A program made the position numbers and the translations under genes. Below the pieces are notes generated by a model. That model ran no database searches, was not told the origin of the DNA, and was given only the letters and a program-made list of their open reading frames with translations. Of a DNA stretch of 64,000 nt, positions 8,602 to 20,000 are shown piece after piece. Positions within the stretch are counted from its first letter, which is position 1. Every line of letters begins with the position of its first letter. The DNA is taken from positions 1-64,000 of the forward strand of contig JAKTTT010000041.1 in the NCBI GenBank assembly GCA_030581615.1, given 5' to 3'. Origin of the DNA: Alloascoidea africana. Its lineage: Eukaryota; Ascomycota; Alloascoideomycetes; Alloascoideales; Alloascoideaceae.

Positions 8602-11046
8602 TCAGTCGTCTCCCAGGGCGTCAAGTTCTGCTTCTAGATCGGCAAAGTCATCATTATCGTCGTCATCAATGCTACTCTCCACTTCAATTTCAGTCCTGGC
8701 TTTTTTGATTTTATCGCGTTCACCGCTGTCAACCTGAAAATCATCATCATCTCTATCATTCTCATCATCCGAGTCTCGGGATCTTTTACCACTGCTGTTG
8801 TAGGTTACATTCTGGATTGATTTCTGGTCCAGAGACATATCCATGTTTGAGTCGGTGTGCTTTCCATCGTCGTCATCATCTTCATCTTCATCATCATCAT
8901 CATCTTCATCGTCTGATGCTAAAAACTCATCAAGCTCTTTTGTTGCTTCTGTCCAATCCACTCCAATATTCAATTGCCTCTCAAACTCTTGTCCGTCGGT
9001 ATCGGCATCGTTCGGGTCGTCGTCAGCAAACCTCAGACTTCCATGATAATCTTTCCTAGGGACGTTTATTAGGAAAGGCTCCTCGTTCACTCTTTTCCAT
9101 TGGGCAATGCATTTGAAGAGCCAATCTGGATGTATTATTTTACACGTTGGCAAATTGGCAGCAAGAAAGTGCACCTTTTCCGTAACTCCAGATGTGGTTA
9201 TAACGTGTGTTAAAGAGCTTCGTAGGTCTGACACAACCACTGCTCCAAAACTTCTGGTCCATTGAACTATGTCACAAGAATCCAGATTTATTCCAACCGG
9301 CAGTAGACCTGAAAACAAAAACACACACCCTTCAAATACTGTAGACTTCATTCTTGGCATAATATCTTCGATATCGGGGATTATGGGATGCTTTCTCAAT
9401 TTGTTTCCTTTTCCAAGACTCTCATACTCTTTGAAAAATTCATTGTGAACTCGAGCAAGAGAGTCTTTCAACGTTTCTAATTCGGTATCATCATCAAGAA
9501 GAAGTACTCGGGATTCTTTAGAGGATGTATCTTTATCGCCGGGATTTGAACCATCAACAGCATCTTTTTCTGAGGTCTGCGGCGATCCTAATTTTACCTT
9601 GTTCTCTTCCGCTATTTCTTTCTCCAAGGATTTCTGTAGCTCTGCTAAAGGCCGGTCATGTTGCTGTGCCTCTAGGGACGCTGTCCGTTCAGAAGACTGG
9701 ACGGCTAATAATTCAGGATATTTTCCATTCTCTTCATCTTCATTAGTGGCAGACTTGGGTGTGTCAACCTTGTCTTCCTTTTTTCCCTTTTTTTCCTTTT
9801 CCGTCGTTGGTTTCGGGTCGTCGCTGTTGTCATCTCCTGTCTCCTCCAACGTAGCACTCTCTTCTTTTGAGTCTGGCTTTGCCTCGCTTTCTACGTCTTG
9901 TTGAAGCTTTTTACGTTCTAGGGCATCGATTAGTTTCCGTTTTTTGGAAGGACCCAGTAACATGTTTTGCTTTGGCAGAAAAGATGAATTGATATCTCCA
10001 ATGCCAAGAAAAAAATCATAAGGAACGACTTTTATCAGGTTTTCACTCCATTTCCAAACATCGCCACGGTCATCAATAACAACGACCATTGAAGTGTCCA
10101 CAGGGAATAGTCGTTTCAGAGACTTTTGTGTTAAGCTTCCACTCTCATCTCTCGATAATATCCTATCGCCGAAATATTTGGCTTCTGGGTCGATAATCTT
10201 TGATATAGCTTGGGCATATGCTCTTGTTGCCATTGTATAAATGTGTAATTCATATAGTTTCGAGACACTCTCCAAAAATTCTGACAAACCAGGTCTCAGT
10301 TTGACATAATACTGGCATGAAATTGGGTTTGGTCTAATTCCTTTGAAATTGGGTGGAACAATGATCTCCTCTTCGAGAGTGAATGACTGCACATCCTTGA
10401 CGGCTGGATAGTTGGGATTTGAAGGATCTTTCCTCCACTCGTCGACGGTTGGGTCCACTGTAGCATGAATCACTGTCTGATCGAGATCCACAACCAGAAT
10501 CAGCTTCTTCGACTCTAGGAGCGCCTGGACCGTTGATTTTTCAATTTTCTCTGCCTCCAGCTTGGAGACTTTAAGACCCGCTGTATCGTGAGACATTGAG
10601 ATGGGAGCCCTATCCTGATCAGTGAAGCCGCTATAATCGTGGTCATCAAACGTTGCACCGCACATGGCACACATACCGCCATACTGGACGTCGTGTGTAC
10701 ACGGTTCTTTAACCGCAATTACAGGTGTGTTATGGTTGGATATGACTTGGCCAACGCTCACCAAGACTTTTGCTACCTGTCCTTCTATAGGACAATCGAA
10801 AGAAGCGTGAAACTCCATTTTTACCTTTTCTGTTTCTCTGTAGAAGCTTCGGCTTGAATTGTAGCTCTCATCGTTATCATCATCATTTTCTATATCCTTC
10901 TCCACCATCTGATAGTACTTGTAGTAGAAAACACGGCTGTGGCGGTTAACATGACTGCCTGCATGCGCCTCAATTGCGGTGACTGTTATTGGGAACGGTA
11001 TAGACTGGGGGAGATTTATCTCTGTTGGAGGGAGATCTCCAAACAT
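8602..11046 (-). CDS. FCP1: RNA polymerase II CTD phosphatase Fcp1
   Basis: 814 residues with the full Fcp1 layout. The N-terminal region holds a biotinyl/lipoyl-like segment. The FCPH catalytic domain carries DLDQT at 187-191 (the DxDx(T/V) nucleophile motif) and a later DDRGDVW motif. A charged linker rich in Lys/Glu follows, then a BRCT domain at roughly 565-660 (FSGLLP..., WLFKC), and an Asp/Glu-rich C-terminus ending ELDALGDD that should bind TFIIF/TFIIB. Fcp1 dephosphorylates Ser2/Ser5 of the Rpb1 tail to recycle polymerase in the nucleus and is normally essential. Single exon. Acidic runs (GAT/GAC repeats) make low-complexity antisense frames here that are not genes. Confidence 0.95.
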   Translation of the reverse strand: MFGDLPPTEINLPQSIPFPITVTAIEAHAGSHVNRHSRVFYYKYYQMVEKDIENDDDNDESYNSSRSFYRETEKVKMEFHASFDCPIEGQVAKVLVSVGQVISNHNTPVIAVKEPCTHDVQYGGMCAMCGATFDDHDYSGFTDQDRAPISMSHDTAGLKVSKLEAEKIEKSTVQALLESKKLILVVDLDQTVIHATVDPTVDEWRKDPSNPNYPAVKDVQSFTLEEEIIVPPNFKGIRPNPISCQYYVKLRPGLSEFLESVSKLYELHIYTMATRAYAQAISKIIDPEAKYFGDRILSRDESGSLTQKSLKRLFPVDTSMVVVIDDRGDVWKWSENLIKVVPYDFFLGIGDINSSFLPKQNMLLGPSKKRKLIDALERKKLQQDVESEAKPDSKEESATLEETGDDNSDDPKPTTEKEKKGKKEDKVDTPKSATNEDEENGKYPELLAVQSSERTASLEAQQHDRPLAELQKSLEKEIAEENKVKLGSPQTSEKDAVDGSNPGDKDTSSKESRVLLLDDDTELETLKDSLARVHNEFFKEYESLGKGNKLRKHPIIPDIEDIMPRMKSTVFEGCVFLFSGLLPVGINLDSCDIVQWTRSFGAVVVSDLRSSLTHVITTSGVTEKVHFLAANLPTCKIIHPDWLFKCIAQWKRVNEEPFLINVPRKDYHGSLRFADDDPNDADTDGQEFERQLNIGVDWTEATKELDEFLASDDEDDDDDEDEDDDDDGKHTDSNMDMSLDQKSIQNVTYNSSGKRSRDSDDENDRDDDDFQVDSGERDKIKKARTEIEVESSIDDDDNDDFADLEAELDALGDD

Positions 11047-12314
11047 TATTTTGAATTGTTTGTAGAGGTCTAAAGACTTTTCTCTTCTCTAAATTTCTGG
11101 CAGTGTAAACTGATAGTGGCGTGGAGAAAAAGTGAGCCAACTGAGGTGCATAATGCGGGTAACATTTCCCAGAAAGCATTAATTTTCTTTTTCTTTTTTA
11201 GCCAAGTTTCCTATTGTTTTTTTTCAGTTTGATTTTCTTACTTTGCAGATAAGTTAATGCTTTTACATGTTTTAAAAGATTTTGTGCTCCGGTACAAGTG
11301 GAAAACACAAGAATACAGGAGCTCAGCAGCCTTGTTTCCGTTTGTAGTAGTAAAGCAATTGAAAGACTAGTTTGGGCATCTTCCATACACCAGCTTAGAG
11401 TTAAATGTAGCGCCCACTTTGGCATTTATTCTTCCTCTTGGTTTTTCGATCAGTCTTTCCTCCTTCTTTTGCTAATTCTCTGATTATATCAGCTGATGAT
11501 TTTCGGTCTTTTCTGATCAAATTGGGCTTTTTCCAGCTCTAGAAAAGCTTTGCTATCTGTTCTCCTGGTCTTGCTGGCAATGGAACTTCTTCAACTGAGA
11601 TCACTTTGCTTTATTTTAGGCTCTAGACCTTAGCGCTGTTGCACATCTTTTCAGTTCAGTTGGTACCCACATGCTAGTTTCCAGCTTGTGGGCGCTTGCA
11701 CTTCCACGCTTTTCTCAAAAGCAAGAGAAATCACCGTTTTGATTGAAACCATTATGGAGCAGCTTTGATATTCTCCCGATTTCCGCTTGTTCAGCTGTGT
11801 ACGCAATTTCTGATTTAGGTGAGACCATTTGGTCTGCTTAACACTAAAGTTTCACTTTGCTAGCAGATTGACACCCATCTTTGAGTCTAATCCTTTTGAT
11901 TCAGAGAAACAACGTGTGGCACAATAGATGGAGTGGTGACAACTTTCCAAAACATTGGGGAGAAAAGCTCGATAAGTTTGTAGAGCTCTGACGACCATAA
12001 AGCTGCCCTAAACAAAGTCTCGGTCTGCCTGTTCTCTAATTTGATCTCACAGTCCCATCTAAGAATTTAACGGATCCAGTCTACCAGGCCCCAAGAAAAT
12101 GTTGCATTATAACTAGACTTTGGAATCCCTACGGTTATTACAAAACTAAGCGCAGAACTTTAAAATCACTAGCATTTTTTATTACCTTTCCAAAGCAAGA
12201 ATCTATTTGAAACTAGTACCTTGACCAGTACTCACTATATCTCTGAACGCAAATGACGAAACCCATTCTAGTATAACAAAATTTTATTACTCTTTCGTTT
12301 TATCCCGCCTACTC
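11047..12314. other. Intergenic: FCP1 upstream region and chitinase 3' flank
   Basis: About 1.27 kb, T/C-rich. It should contain the FCP1 promoter (transcription leftward from 11046) and the chitinase terminator. The open frames present are short and lack protein-like composition; I see no RNA gene. Confidence 0.5.
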
Positions 12315-13763
12315 TTAGACTTCTCTGATGAAGTCATAAGGGCTGTCTGGGTAATGCAACCAGTTTGGCGACCTATCGATATCACCATGGATTGCATCAG
12401 ACTCCACAAAGCTCTTAATAAGAGACCTGGGATTATTCACTGGGTAATCGCCACTTGACTCCCACCACATTCCTCCTGCCAGCCCTTGTTTAGCAACATA
12501 CTCCTAAAGCACAAAAGTTAGTTATGCCATTTCGAAAGTCAATGAAAGCAAGATAAAGATGGAGTTAAACTTACTGCCTTGCGTTCTGCACACTCTTCGT
12601 TGTCGTAGGAAACAAATATCTTTCGTTTGGGATCATAAAAAAATGCTGCGACCAACTTCTCATCAAAGTGCTCATGAGTGCCTTTGAATGGCAAGTCCTT
12701 ATAATCCCATAGACCTTCATCGAAAGAGCCTCCACCGACGCCTGTGAACGGCGACCCCAGTCGACCGGTTGTGTTTGTAAAAGAACGGCCTGTTACAATG
12801 TTAGTGACCAAACAAATTTAAACAAGAACAAACAATAACATACCATAAGCAGGCATTCCTAGAACAAGCTTGTCAGGAGCAATACCAGCTTTCCTGTAGC
12901 TGTTCATCGCAGCATTGGCCGAGAGCAAATCAGGATTGTTGGAGTATAGATTTGCCAAATAGCCAATGCCTGTACTCCAGCCTCCAGAAAAATCATAACA
13001 CATAATGTTCCAAAAATCAAGATAATTATCCATTTCGGTAATCATCAAGTTTTGTATGTGTTGCGGGCCTGAAGGAGCTGCCACAGAGAGTAAAAACTGT
13101 GACCGCGGAGCGCCTACCTTATCCGCGAACTTGTCCATTTCCTGACGGATAAGGCCTAGGAGCTCAACCATATTAGAAGCCTCTTCGGCGTCTTTTGGGT
13201 ACTCCCAGTCGATATCAAGCCCGTCTAGACCCAGGTCACTCAGAAGTTGCACAGCAGACTGGGCAAATTTGTGTCTCTTGGTTGGGGAATCGGCGCCTAT
13301 TGACAGGTTGGAACTTAAAGACCAACCGCCGATCGAAAGCATCACTTTTAAATGACGGTTTTCCCTTTTAAGAGTGTTGAACTTGCCCAAGCCCTGCTCA
13401 ATGTCAAATTCGTCGTATGCTTCACCCTCTTCACCTAATCGAACTTCGCCTGTACTGGGGTCTGCTCCGGCGAAGGCATAGAACACATGCGATAGATGCT
13501 CAACAGGGACATCGCTTGGGTTGTGGTTTCTGTGCATTGACCAGCTATCAATATTAAGTTAGAAAAGCGGTTGTAAAGTGAAAGCTCAAAAATACTTACT
13601 CGCAGTAATAGGCCATCGACTTGAATCCTTTTGATGATTCACAGGCCTCACAGGTTCCTTCAACTTCATTGAAGGATGTGATATCATCGCGATGGTCCAA
13701 AATATAGGCGCGCGTAAAACACAAACAGAGAATAAATGAAGAAATCAAAGAAAACAATCTCAT
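12315..13763 (-). CDS. Secreted GH18 chitinase, four exons
   Basis: Exons 13600-13763, 12844-13544, 12575-12789 and 12315-12503 join in frame to 422 residues; all three introns start GTAAGT or GTATGT, end AG, and two have CTAAC-like branch sites. A signal peptide (MRLFSLISSFILCLCFTRA) precedes the domain. The first junction rebuilds AYYCDWSMHR, typical of fungal chitinase strand 1. The catalytic motif DGLDIDWE is present with the proton-donor Glu. Downstream GMPAYGRSF and GGMWWESSGD match strands 6 and 8 of subgroup A chitinases. No C-terminal chitin-binding or Ser/Thr region is visible. The enzyme hydrolyses chitin beta-1,4 links, probably in wall remodelling or nutrition. A reading that ignores introns would give two broken fragments. 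Confidence 0.93.
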
Positions 13764-14594
13764 TCTTGTTTATATTAAGTAGCAGGATTCCAAAAGATAA
13801 GTAATAAAAGCGAAATGCGAATTGAAAAATGAAAAAAGTAGAATAGAGAAAAAAAAATCTGGGAGAGTTCCTTTTATATTCTTCTTTCATAAAGGAAGAC
13901 TATTCTCTCAAGTTTTTTTTTTAGAGCATGCTACTCTCTGTAACAAAGAACAAAGACACGGCAAAATCAGAGTTGGCTTTACAAAGTCATCATGGATAAA
14001 ACAGAGTTTGGGTTTCCTCTGGCTGAACTATCGTATCTTTGTCCTCAGAATTTTTTTTTGATGAGATGTGTTTTGCTGTGCAAAAATGCTTCTGTGTCTT
14101 ATGCATGGAACCAACATCAACTTCGAACTTTAACTTCACCACTTCAACAACTTAAGCATCCCTTATGAATGGTAGAACTCAACGGTCTCATCAATATAGC
14201 CAGCTATTAGCGCATCTTCAAAATAAGTATATCCTTTATTTACGATTATATCACGACAAACTCCTTGTCCCATTACATTTGCCTTTTTGAACCTAGCCTG
14301 TACCTATCTAGACCGTAATTTTATTTTTTGTCACCAGTAAACCAAATTCTTATCCCGAACCCCCTTTGTCACAAATTAAACGTAACAAATAAAACAAACA
14401 ATTGCTAGTTTGTTTTTTAACACATCTCACGTAAGTTAAAACAAATGGCAATGACAATGAAATAGCAAAGCACAACAATAAGATTTCCTTTTTGAAAGCC
14501 AAAACTTTTCTATTTTTTTCTAACATCTTTGTCTTTTTTCTTTTTACTTCTTTGCAAATGGGACCAAAACTATACATGTTGATTATTGTTAAAT
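13764..14594. other. Intergenic: chitinase upstream region
   Basis: 830 bp holding the chitinase promoter and the 3' flank of the next gene. It is AT-rich with A/T homopolymer runs. No gene is supported. Confidence 0.5.
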
Positions 14595-16721
14595 CTATTT
14601 GCTAGGTCTACCATAAACTGATGAGTGGATATTCGAAATTTCTGCGAAAGCCACATCAAAGTCTTTTTGTACAAACTTCCCAAACAGGTCGTTTGCAGAT
14701 GCATAATGATGACTTTTCAGCCTTGAGAATATTTCAAACTGGGAGAGAAACAGCTTTTGAATTTGATGGTAGTATCCACCAGTTGAAGCTGTAAGACAAG
14801 AGCACTCTCTTTTGCCTATAGGGATTGAAGAGCAGTCAGAGGAGTGCACTTTTCTAGATGCGTTTATCACATCACCTTCTGAAAAATCAGCAACTATTGG
14901 AAGCAACAGTCTTGCAACCTCTCCATTTCTTTCGTTTAGCAGTTCAATTCCATCATCATAGTCTTGTTCAAGAAGCGGCAACAGATATTCGCAGACTGCG
15001 ATTTTGGATCTGATCAATAAAGCTCTGTGGTGACCAAGAACAGAATACCCATGGTCCAGTGCCTTGATCTCGCTGCCTATCATAATTGCTAGCTTCGACC
15101 GCTCATGTCGAAATTCTTTTGACTTGAATTTAAAAACTTGTTCAACACAGTCGAATATTTCTTCCTGTTGTAGTATTGAGAGTGAAACATCAAATATCTT
15201 TTGAAACCATGAAAAATGAGCAAAGAATACTGTTTCGTTTCCTTCTTTACCGATCAGATCCTGCATTAGAAACAGTGCATTTAGATAGCAGCTTCGGAAA
15301 ACAGATTTTAGATCCGACATTTGAGTTGAATACAATTTATAATCGTTGCTCGAGTCCAGTTCCTCGTTCAACTTGTTCAAAGACTCAAAGCTCGCTGTCG
15401 CCAAAAATTTCATCACTTTTAGTAACAGATACGAAGACTCAATGCCACTGCAAAATTGATCAGACTTGTTACGCGACAGCTGAATCCATCTAATTCCAGA
15501 TAGTCCAAGGTATGGTGCATTTTCAGCATCCAGATAAATATCGCATATGTATTTTGTCAGAGCTGATAAGCTGCTTTCCTGGTTTGTTTCTTGCAAGTTT
15601 TCTATGAGCTCCTCGCTCGACCATATGTAATCAATCAGCCCGATTGCTTCATAAAGTATTTTAACGGATTGCCTAGAATGAATCGCTTTGTACGCGTTGA
15701 ATACTAGCGGAACCAACTTTACAATGTCAAATAAAATGCAGGCTGGAGGAACCTCTGCTCTGCAAAAATCGGCGCATAACTCATAATTTTTGAAGACACC
15801 AGAAATGGGGGTAAATCGGTCTTTATTAATTGCTAGATCTGTTGTACTGCAAAGCAGATCAGCAGAAGAGCGATAGTTGCGAGTCATAATTTGCTTATTC
15901 AAGTAGCTCTTAAACCCCATCGTATAATTTAGCAACGAGAATAGGCAATCCAAGTTCTGAACTGCCATTGTCACATAGTCTCTGCGCTGATTAGGAACAC
16001 ACTTTTCGTATTCGACAATGCACGTTTTGATCTCCGAAACAAAGAATCCCAGAGAATAGTAAGGAATGAAGCCATTAATCGATCCCTTCAGCTTATCGTC
16101 TCTATTGAAAAACTTTGCAAAATATCTGATAAGCCTGTTTATTAGGGGGATAAGAGTTCTGTGGCCATGGGTGGGTGTGCTAAATGCGTAGATCAGCAAC
16201 TGTTCAATCTGTCGTCGTTTTACCATTGACAGTTTGATCCTATTGTTTTTTTCTCCTCTACAAATCAAATGCATAATATTAAAGTAGTCGTTCATATGTT
16301 TGCTTTTAAGTTCTATATCCGAGCACTGTAGCATGCTGGAGAGGAACGAGTCAAATCCCGGAACTTCAAAAAGTTTGCTGTTTATACCGTACTTGATAAG
16401 CCTCCGAAAGTTGTGCTCTATAAGACGGGCGGCCAAGTTCAAGATACGCGTGTCATCATGGTATTGAGAGATGGGCTCAGGGTGTGATGAATATGAAGTC
16501 AGACAAAGTTGTAAGAATACCTCAAAGATTTTGGGTATTGTGAAGCCCAGGATTGAAAGCTCGATGCCATCAAGTTCAATATCATCGATTGCGCGGTGAA
16601 GTTCTTGTAACGTTCTATAAAGGCGGTACTTGTCTTGGGCAGCATAGTAGGTTGCTATTTCTGTGTAGCTTGTGCTGATCACCCCTTGGTCATTAGGTTC
16701 CTCTATAAGCGTGATTCCCAT
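14595..16721 (-). CDS. Unrecognised 708-residue alpha-helical protein
   Basis: A single long exon with even, protein-like composition and mostly helical sequence throughout, suggestive of an alpha-solenoid. No signal peptide, clear membrane segment, zinc-finger or nucleotide-binding motif can be seen. A short cysteine-containing stretch (GKRECSCL) lies near residue 640 and the C-terminus is GRPSK. I do not recognise the family. Large helical peroxins (Pex8) and nuclear or vesicle-tethering scaffolds have similar composition, but I found no signature that would justify a name. The start is the first ATG of the frame, 372 bp from the XDH stop; transcription runs in the same direction as XDH. 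Confidence 0.75.
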   Translation of the reverse strand: MGITLIEEPNDQGVISTSYTEIATYYAAQDKYRLYRTLQELHRAIDDIELDGIELSILGFTIPKIFEVFLQLCLTSYSSHPEPISQYHDDTRILNLAARLIEHNFRRLIKYGINSKLFEVPGFDSFLSSMLQCSDIELKSKHMNDYFNIMHLICRGEKNNRIKLSMVKRRQIEQLLIYAFSTPTHGHRTLIPLINRLIRYFAKFFNRDDKLKGSINGFIPYYSLGFFVSEIKTCIVEYEKCVPNQRRDYVTMAVQNLDCLFSLLNYTMGFKSYLNKQIMTRNYRSSADLLCSTTDLAINKDRFTPISGVFKNYELCADFCRAEVPPACILFDIVKLVPLVFNAYKAIHSRQSVKILYEAIGLIDYIWSSEELIENLQETNQESSLSALTKYICDIYLDAENAPYLGLSGIRWIQLSRNKSDQFCSGIESSYLLLKVMKFLATASFESLNKLNEELDSSNDYKLYSTQMSDLKSVFRSCYLNALFLMQDLIGKEGNETVFFAHFSWFQKIFDVSLSILQQEEIFDCVEQVFKFKSKEFRHERSKLAIMIGSEIKALDHGYSVLGHHRALLIRSKIAVCEYLLPLLEQDYDDGIELLNERNGEVARLLLPIVADFSEGDVINASRKVHSSDCSSIPIGKRECSCLTASTGGYYHQIQKLFLSQFEIFSRLKSHHYASANDLFGKFVQKDFDVAFAEISNIHSSVYGRPSK

Positions 16722-17093
16722 GACTAGCGGATATGTACTGTGAGATTATTATACTCTTATAAAAAGGTAGTAGATGTGAGAGCAAAGCACAGTAAAGCCA
16801 ACATAATCCAGAACACTTGCAGCAAACCGAAACAAGATCAAAGGGTAAAAGGAGGAGGAAGAGGAGGGAGAAGAGAAGGAGGTTTAAGGAGGACCAGGTC
16901 GGGATTAGAATTGGCGTGATAGTCCGGCATTTGAGGTGCGATCCGTAGTTCACATGACAGGTTTTCCCGAAGCGGAAGCGTTTAATTTACTGATTATCTA
17001 GATAATCTACACATCAACATGGTCACAAAAGCCAAGGTCCAAGTCAAAAACGATTACAACAAAAGAGTCGAAAGCAACCTTCACGATTCACAA
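16722..17093. other. Intergenic: promoter of the 708-aa gene
   Basis: 372 bp between the XDH stop and the start of the unrecognised gene. It includes a purine-rich plus-strand tract (about 16850-16890, GAGGAGGAAGAG-type). Nothing else is visible. Confidence 0.5.
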
Positions 17094-20000
17094 CTAGGCC
17101 TCAATAAAAAAAGATTTTTCACCAGATTTTGGCAGTATAGTGGCTTTTCTCAACAACCGATCTCCAACCAGCAGCCTGATCTTCTCACTGGTCAAGGGGC
17201 TGGATACACTCAAGACGTCATCACCGTTTCCATCTAAGACATCCTGGCTATGTTCTTCTCTAGCATACTTCAAGGCATCTCGAATAGCAAATAGAGCGCC
17301 AGATCCCAAAAACAATGGAGGTTCACCAATCCCTTTACTTCCGTAAATGGTCTTCAAATGAGAAAACTCTCTGTCACGCAACATGCTGACGTTGAAAATT
17401 TGGGGGATATCGCGGAATCCAGGAATCTTGTAGTTGCCAGGGCCTCTTGTAAAAAGCGCACCATTATGACGTAACCAAAGAGACTCTTCAATGGTGAACA
17501 AGCCCTGACCTTGGATATAAGCTCCTTCGATCTGACCATAGTCGATTGCCTGGTTTATGGATCTGCCAACGTCCATCTTCAAGTCTGTGCGAAGACAAGT
17601 CCAGTCTCCTGTCAACAAATTTACTTCCACTTGCACTACAGCGCTACCCTGAGTGAAGTAGTAAAAAGCCGGACCTGGGTTCTCAGCCCCCCATTCATAT
17701 CCAATATCAGGGATTTTATAAAAGCCATTTGCAGACAAGTTCACGCGATCAAAGTAAGCGTCATGGGCCATCTGCTCCATTGTTGCATTTGGGCCATATT
17801 TGAGTCTGTAAGGAGCCAATCTCTGGTTTAACACATCGCAAGCATTTTTCACGGCCATGCCATTCAAATCACTGGATGCAGAAGCAGCAGTGGGTGAGGT
17901 ATTAGCTACAGTTTGAGTTGAAGTTTCGGAAATGAAGACTTGCTCCAATGGGACTTGCAATGCTTCAGCGGCAACCATACACATTTTCGTATTTAGACCC
18001 TGTCCCATTTCGGTGCCTCCATGGGCCACCAGCACGGAACCATCGTGGTAAATATGGACGAGTGCTCCTGCCTGATTCAAAAACAAAACTCCAAAAGATA
18101 TACCAAATTTGGTAGGGACGTGCGCAAGACCCCTTTTAATCCATTTATGCGAACTGTTGAATTCCTCAACCTCGAATCTCAACTTGTCATAATCAGCTTC
18201 TCTCTTGTTTTCTTGAGCTAATTTTGGCACAGTAAAATCCTGGTCAATTTTTTGCTTGTAAGGTGTTGTCTCTCCATTTTTGTAATAATTGATTTCTCGC
18301 AAAACATCTGGATCAATCCCCAACTTGTCCGAAACTTCAAAAATCATGGACTCTGCAGCAAACATGCCCTGTGGTCCTCCGAATCCCCTAAAAGCCGTGT
18401 TTGATGCCGTGTTAGTCTTGCAAGGAACACCTTGGATAAACGCATTTGGGAAATGATAACAGTTATCTATATGGAGAACGGCCCGATCAGTGACACCTCG
18501 GGTGAGATCCATACTCCAACCAGCATTGCTGTACAAATATGCCTCCAAGCCAGTGAATCGATAGTTTTCATCTAGGCCGACTTTCCAATTGATAAGAAAC
18601 GGATGACGTTGGCCTGAGGTCAACATGTCCTCAGATCTATTCAAGATCATCCTCACGGGCCGTTTGTATTTTTTAGCCCCCACTGCTGCAATTGAAGAGA
18701 GTTGGCAACTTCTGGTTTCTTTACCACCGAATCCTCCACCAAGTCGCTTTGTTCTTGCAACGACTCTTGAGGCCGGGACGCCTGTAACTTGTGCTGCCAA
18801 CAGCTGCGTCTCAGTAGGATTCTGGGTAGAGCCATAAATCTTTAGCTCGCCGTCTTCTTCGGGTACAACTAGGCATCCCTGAGTTTCTAGATAAAAATGT
18901 TCCTGTGCTCCAAATCTCGTTGTGCCTTGGAAAACATATTTCGATTTATCAAACACCAGATGCATAGGCTCACCCTTCTGCACCGTTCTCTTGTCATCAA
19001 AGAAACTCGAATGCTCAATTGCATCCTCAATGCTAATAACGGATGGAATATCGTTTCCATAAGTGATTTTGACTGCTCTAGCAGCCTCTGCGGCGCGCTC
19101 TCTACTTTTTGCCAGAATTACACCGATGCACTGTCCAACATAAAAAACTTTACCGTCCGCGAAAAACGGCTCTTTCCCAAATGGTAGATTCCCCCAGTAG
19201 TTTGCCTCTTTAGATGGCATGTCTGATGCATCAACCCAACCCATTACGCCTTCAATTTTCATTGCATCCTTTGTATCCACTGCCAGCAACTCGGCATGCG
19301 CCTTGGTGGACATTACTTGGACACCAAACAGCTCGCCAAACAAGGGGGGCATGTCGTCGACATACTGGGCTTCGCCAGAGACCTGCTTTGTTGCGGAAGT
19401 ATGAGGGTTGCTTTTCCCAATTACTTTGCTTTCATAAGGATTTACAAGATCTCGGGTACCAACGCTGTGTTCTCTTTGGACCTCGGTGAGTGAGTCGTAA
19501 TCATAACTTTTGACACCAGCGGATTTCAAAACATGGTTATAAAACTTGTAAAAGAAAGAAATTGCCAATGCCATACGGTAGGTTGGCATGCCACCGGGGA
19601 CGCTGAAGGGCAGTCTCAATTCATCCACCAATTTGTCAATAGCATCTTCTAAAGTTGACGGGTCTGCCAATGACTTTTGCTGCAAAGCGTTTGCTGTTTG
19701 GGATGCCTGTTGAGTTATTGAACTCATTCCTCCGTATACAAGAGAAGCGTCCACGATTTTCAACTCATTGTCATGTTTCAGTCTCAGACATGCGGTGACG
19801 ATGGCGATATCGTCATCTTTCCTCTTTGACTGTTTGAAAGCTTGGTAATACTCATTTTTGCCGGCCTCAGGTACGAAAAAGCTTGTGATGATGGCATTCG
19901 AAGGCAGTTTTGTCTTTCTGTAGGAGATGAAAAAATTGTTCATGTCTAGCTCCTCAACACCATTTTGAATAGACTCGACCAAAATCTTTGTGCCTGTGGC

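Noticed and set aside
8817-9059. His- and Ser-rich frames opposite the FCP1 acidic tail
   Set aside because: Antisense of GAT/GAC repeats; artefact of low complexity.
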